Source of the DNA: an uncultured Flavobacteriaceae bacterium
Lineage (GTDB): Bacteria; Bacteroidota; Bacteroidia; Flavobacteriales; Flavobacteriaceae
Direction: 5' to 3'
Assembly: GCA_947501845.1 (NCBI GenBank)
Contig: CANMXP010000015.1
Location: forward strand, 1 to 64,000
DNA length: 64,000 bases
In this document: in pieces, positions 60,712 through 64,000 of the stretch
Layout of the letters: each line of letters starts with the position of its first letter
How positions within the stretch are numbered: the first letter of the stretch is position 1
Translations under genes and position numbers: made by a program
Notes under the pieces: model-generated
Databases searched by the model: none
What the model saw: only the letters and a program-made list of their open reading frames with translations
What the model was told of the DNA's origin: nothing

Positions 60712-63252
60712 ATGATTTTTTCTTCAAAACTTATCCAGTCTGTATTTATAAATTTAGTGATTGTAGTATTTGCATTTACGGCTTCTTTTGCGCAACCAAA
60801 TACCATGGTTTCCCATAATGAGAATAGTCAGTTAATTCGAGATTTAAGTGGCGTTAAATGGACAATGAAAATGATGTTGCCTGGTGAAGGTGTGAAAATG
60901 GGATTGCCAAAGCTGCCACCCGAAGATATAGAAACATTAGTTTGGAATTATGCAAAAGTTCCAGGAGATGTTTATACAGACCTGTGGAAAGCAGGTGCCA
61001 TAGAAGATCCTTATTTTGGAAGAAATAGTGTTAAAGCACAATGGGTACAGCAGTATGAATGGTGGTATGCACATCAATTTCATGTAAGTGAACCGGTTAC
61101 TGATAAAGTAGTCAAAATAGTGTTTGAAGGTGTAGATTATGCATGCGATGTTTGGTTGAATGGACATTATTTAGGAAGACACGAAGGTGCTTTTTCTGGT
61201 TTTTCTTTTGATGTGACTAAGTACTTACGCATATCAAAAAAACGATTGGAAAGCACAAACATGCTCATGATAAAACTAGATCCACCGCCAAGAGTAAATG
61301 CCCTAGTAGCAGGAAAAAAAACACCTTGGTTTGGTGATTATTGGAGAGATTTAGTGCCTTTTGGAATCTTTAGACCTGTTAAAATGGTGTCTTCTGGGAA
61401 AGTGCGTTTTGAAGATGTTTATGCCAATACTAAAATAAACAAAGATGGTTCTGCTGATGTAAAACTAGAACTGACCGTTGAAAATACAGAAGCAGAAGCT
61501 AAGACTATGAATTTTATCGCTACGCTTGAGGGTAAAAACTTTTCTTCAAATGTTAAAAAAGTAAAATTCTCATCTATTTTAAAACCAGGTACTCATAAAA
61601 TTGATTACACAGTGCATTTAAAGAACCCAGAGCTTTGGTGGCCTTGGGATATGGGGAAACCAAATTTATATAAAGCTAGAATATCTCTTAAAGAAGGAGA
61701 CATTAATCAAGACTTTAAAGAGATTACATTTGGAATACGTGAGGTCACTTCAAAATGGAATCCTGGCTTTATAAAAGATGTAGATGTAAGCTTCCCCAGG
61801 TCTACATACATAAATGGAAAATTTCATTTTATTCGTTCTGCATGTTGGGGCGGTCCGCCAGATATTTTTACAGGAAGAACCTCTATTGATGAGTACAAAA
61901 AATTAATTCAGTTGGCTAAAGATGCCAACATGAATAATATTAGAATCTTTGGATGGCATCCACCAGAAATTCCAGAATTCTATCAATACTGCGACGAAAT
62001 GGGTATTACGGTGTGGCAAGATATAATACCTTTAGGTACGGGTAATATTCCTAATGAAGAGGAGAAACTGGCAGAAATCTTCAATGAAGGCGTGCGCGTT
62101 ATTAAAGAACGTAGAAATCACCCATCATTAATTATGATGGAAGGCGGTGAGGAAATGTTATTAAGAACAAGAGATGCTAAATTTGGTAGGGCATTTTTAG
62201 AACGATTGGGAGATTCTTTGCAAACCTATGCTAATTTGCCCTATGTTCCAGACTCTCCATTAACCTGCGAAGTTTCTAAAGAAGCAGGTTTTAAAGATAA
62301 GGAAGCAGTACATGCACTACGGTATTTTTATGATATGGGTACTTTTTTACATGAAGACTGGCTGCATACCTTAGAGTATCCTATAGTCCCTGAGTTTGCC
62401 ATTACTTCGGTACCTTCGGTAGAAAGCTTAAAGAAGTTTATCCCGAAAGATGAACTATGGACCCCTGGTTTAAGTTGGGGACATCATTGGGCAGATTTAG
62501 TACGTTTAAGAATGCAAAATTGGGATGTTTTTGGTGATGAAAAAATAGGCTCTTTAGAAGAGTTTGTGAATGCTTCTCAAGATACCCAGGGAATTATTTT
62601 CCAAAACGGAATAGAATATTTTAGAAGACAAAAACCGAATCTAAGCGGTATTGCTTTATGCCATTTTATTACTTACTGGCCAGATATGAAATGGGGCATT
62701 GTAGATAATTATCAAGAGCCTAAACGTTCATATAACTTTGTTAAAAAAGCTTACCAACCACTATTGATTAATTTAGGTTTTAAAAAGCGAAGATGGTCTA
62801 AAAATGAGCCCTTTATAGGAGAACTATGGATAGTTAATGATTTATTTGAAAATTATAAAGGCTGTAAAGCCACTATAGTTTTCAAAAATGAAAACGGTAA
62901 AGAGCTTGAATCCCAAATTTTTGATATTGGAACTGTTCAGGCCAACAGCGCCAAGAAATTTAAAGATATTTCGGCTGATGTTATGAAGAACGTGGACAAA
63001 CGTGTGTTTGTTGAACTTCAGCTAATTGATGCTTTTGGAAAAACAATCTCTAGCAATGATTATTTCTTCTTGATTGGAAACCAAAAAGAAGCTACTAAAA
63101 AGTTCAACCAAATGCGTGATAAACGGAGAGTTCTAGAATCGGAATATGGTTATGGAAATTATTATCGTTTTTATGATGATATAACAGGGAATCAAGGGAA
63201 AAAACACCAAAGTGGGACACAAATACCTAGAGCAAGAGACTATGGTAAATAG
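60712..63252 (+). CDS. GH2 beta-mannosidase-like secreted protein
   Basis: An 846-residue protein with a signal peptide ending TASFAQ. The sandwich sugar-binding domain comes first (VPGDVYTDLWKAGAIEDPY, VDYACDVWLNGHYLGRHEGAF), then the immunoglobulin-like domain, then a TIM barrel. The barrel's acid/base position reads MMEGGEEML near 477-485, where the family normally has GGNE or GNNE, so the Asn before the Glu is replaced by Glu. The nucleophile is probably Glu in VPEFAITSVPS near 559. Activity may be altered or lost. No transporter lies beside it, and the AraC gene downstream is convergent. Confidence 0.85.
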   Translation: MIFSSKLIQSVFINLVIVVFAFTASFAQPNTMVSHNENSQLIRDLSGVKWTMKMMLPGEGVKMGLPKLPPEDIETLVWNYAKVPGDVYTDLWKAGAIEDPYFGRNSVKAQWVQQYEWWYAHQFHVSEPVTDKVVKIVFEGVDYACDVWLNGHYLGRHEGAFSGFSFDVTKYLRISKKRLESTNMLMIKLDPPPRVNALVAGKKTPWFGDYWRDLVPFGIFRPVKMVSSGKVRFEDVYANTKINKDGSADVKLELTVENTEAEAKTMNFIATLEGKNFSSNVKKVKFSSILKPGTHKIDYTVHLKNPELWWPWDMGKPNLYKARISLKEGDINQDFKEITFGIREVTSKWNPGFIKDVDVSFPRSTYINGKFHFIRSACWGGPPDIFTGRTSIDEYKKLIQLAKDANMNNIRIFGWHPPEIPEFYQYCDEMGITVWQDIIPLGTGNIPNEEEKLAEIFNEGVRVIKERRNHPSLIMMEGGEEMLLRTRDAKFGRAFLERLGDSLQTYANLPYVPDSPLTCEVSKEAGFKDKEAVHALRYFYDMGTFLHEDWLHTLEYPIVPEFAITSVPSVESLKKFIPKDELWTPGLSWGHHWADLVRLRMQNWDVFGDEKIGSLEEFVNASQDTQGIIFQNGIEYFRRQKPNLSGIALCHFITYWPDMKWGIVDNYQEPKRSYNFVKKAYQPLLINLGFKKRRWSKNEPFIGELWIVNDLFENYKGCKATIVFKNENGKELESQIFDIGTVQANSAKKFKDISADVMKNVDKRVFVELQLIDAFGKTISSNDYFFLIGNQKEATKKFNQMRDKRRVLESEYGYGNYYRFYDDITGNQGKKHQSGTQIPRARDYGK

Positions 63253-63294
63253 CATGTAATAACTAATGGTGTTTTTATAAATTGAGAATAGATT

Positions 63295-64000
63295 TTATGC
63301 ATGCTCTTGGCGATAGTTTTTTCTATATTCAATGGGCTTGCAACCCTTTAATTGTGAAAAAGTTTTAGAAAAATATGAAAGGTTTTCATAACCACATTTA
63401 TATACGATTTCAGAAATATTATCATCGGTTTCTTCTAATAATTTCATCGCTCTATTTATTCTGTATTCATTTAGATAAGTTATAAACGATTTTTTTGTTA
63501 ATGCTTTAAACATCCTACAAAATGAATTTGTGGTTAAGCCCACATGCATTGCAATGTCTTTTGTACTTATTTTATGTTGATAATTTTTATTTATAAATTC
63601 AAATATCTTTTTCACTTGTTTGTTTTGTGCATAACGCTTGCTTACATCTTTTTTAATTAATTTTTTTTGAGGTACCGCCTTAGATAATTCATAAAGCAAA
63701 TTAAATAAAGAAATTAACTGCATTGTTGGATTCATATTAATTATTTCTTTAAACAGTAGCGTTAATTCTTCTTTTAATTCGGCATCAAAAATTAAAAACT
63801 GTTTTGATTTTTGAATCAATGGTAGTAAATCTCGAAACTCTGGAAATAATTTTAAACGTTGCTCTACAAACACATCTCCAAAATGGATTACAATTTCATA
63901 ATTATCTTTAAACGTCCTGTTGGAAAAACCAAAATGAGGGATATAAGGCCCTAAGAAAACCAATACACCATCATTATAATTTACTTCATTTCCTTCAATA
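63295..64000 (-). CDS. AraC-family regulator with cupin sensor (5' end beyond window)
   Basis: The gene is cut by the window end. The frame stays open to the last base and upstream codons read EGNEVNYNDGVLVFLGPYIPH, the cupin domain expected before an AraC DNA-binding part, so the TTG at 63963 is not the true start. The C-terminal two helix-turn-helix units are complete (ISTKDIAMHVGLTTNSFCRMFK, then NISEIVYKCGYENLSYFSKTF in shorter blocks). It is convergent with the GH2 gene and may control sugar use, but the target is unknown. Confidence 0.85.
   Translation of the reverse strand, partial: IEGNEVNYNDGVLVFLGPYIPHFGFSNRTFKDNYEIVIHFGDVFVEQRLKLFPEFRDLLPLIQKSKQFLIFDAELKEELTLLFKEIINMNPTMQLISLFNLLYELSKAVPQKKLIKKDVSKRYAQNKQVKKIFEFINKNYQHKISTKDIAMHVGLTTNSFCRMFKALTKKSFITYLNEYRINRAMKLLEETDDNISEIVYKCGYENLSYFSKTFSQLKGCKPIEYRKNYRQEHA

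Noticed and set aside
63961-63963. TTG at 63963 as the start of the last AraC gene
   Set aside because: The frame continues upstream to the window end with cupin-like residues, so the codon is an internal Leu and the gene is cut by the window.

Overview
The window is AT-rich DNA from a Bacteroidota bacterium, most likely a marine member of the Flavobacteriaceae. The evidence is the TAnnTTTG-type promoters, SusC/SusD pairs, a type IX secretion sorting domain, a GPH-type sugar symporter beside laminarin-type glycoside hydrolases, a GH117-like enzyme, and many Bacteroidota families of unknown function (DUF4386, DUF2339/DUF3999, BspA-like proteins). The species cannot be named from the sequence alone.

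Region 1 (1-14.8 kb) is accessory DNA. Every gene lies on the + strand. Mostly unrelated single genes or short operons are separated by long, non-coding, palindrome-rich spacers. In order they are: an AraC regulator with a VOC lipoprotein; a four-gene restriction-modification operon (C5 methyltransferase with an integrase arm-type N-terminus, a DGQHR-like protein, a protein ending in an RX4H HEPN-like motif, and an MvaI/BcnI-type endonuclease); an orphan protein; a PhyH dioxygenase; a Crp/Fnr regulator with an NmrA-like reductase; a DUF4386 protein; an FHA protein; and two small unknowns. A ~155 bp element, carrying a TATATTTG promoter followed by a TAAC...GTT imperfect palindrome, occurs three times in the spacers. 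The layout resembles an integron cassette array without an integrase, but this is inference.

Region 2 (14.8-25.2 kb) starts with a GH117-like lipoprotein and continues into ordinary chromosome: a GNAT/FemAB-like protein, DUF1761, the DUF3999/DUF2339 pair, glutaminyl-tRNA synthetase, a zinc-ribbon protein, dihydroneopterin aldolase (FolB) and tRNA-Cys(GCA).

Region 3 (25.2-31.5 kb) holds two BspA-like 25-residue-repeat surface proteins in direct tandem. They share flanks and share degenerate sequence after their stop codons. A LysE-type exporter follows.

Region 4 (31.6-58.0 kb, - strand) is a large polysaccharide utilisation locus for beta-1,3/1,6-glucan (laminarin type). It has a membrane-tethered Reg_prop/Y_Y_Y/LuxR regulator, SusC, SusD, a PKD/CBM-like lipoprotein, a GH16 laminarinase lipoprotein, a very large cytosolic GH149-like beta-1,3-glucan phosphorylase candidate, a GH17 lipoprotein, a clan GH-A lipoprotein, a GH30 lipoprotein, a GPH symporter, a cytosolic GH17, an FG-GAP/ASPIC lipoprotein and a T9SS-sorted CBM-like protein. 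The expected flow is surface binding and cleavage, SusCD import, periplasmic debranching and trimming, then symport and cytosolic phosphorolysis. The susC gene and the distal T9SS gene share an identical 15-mer at matching promoter positions.

Region 5 (58.2-64.0 kb) has another DUF4386 protein, an ABM monooxygenase and nitroreductase divergent from an HxlR regulator, a GH2 beta-mannosidase-like protein with an unusual acid/base motif, and an AraC regulator cut by the window end.
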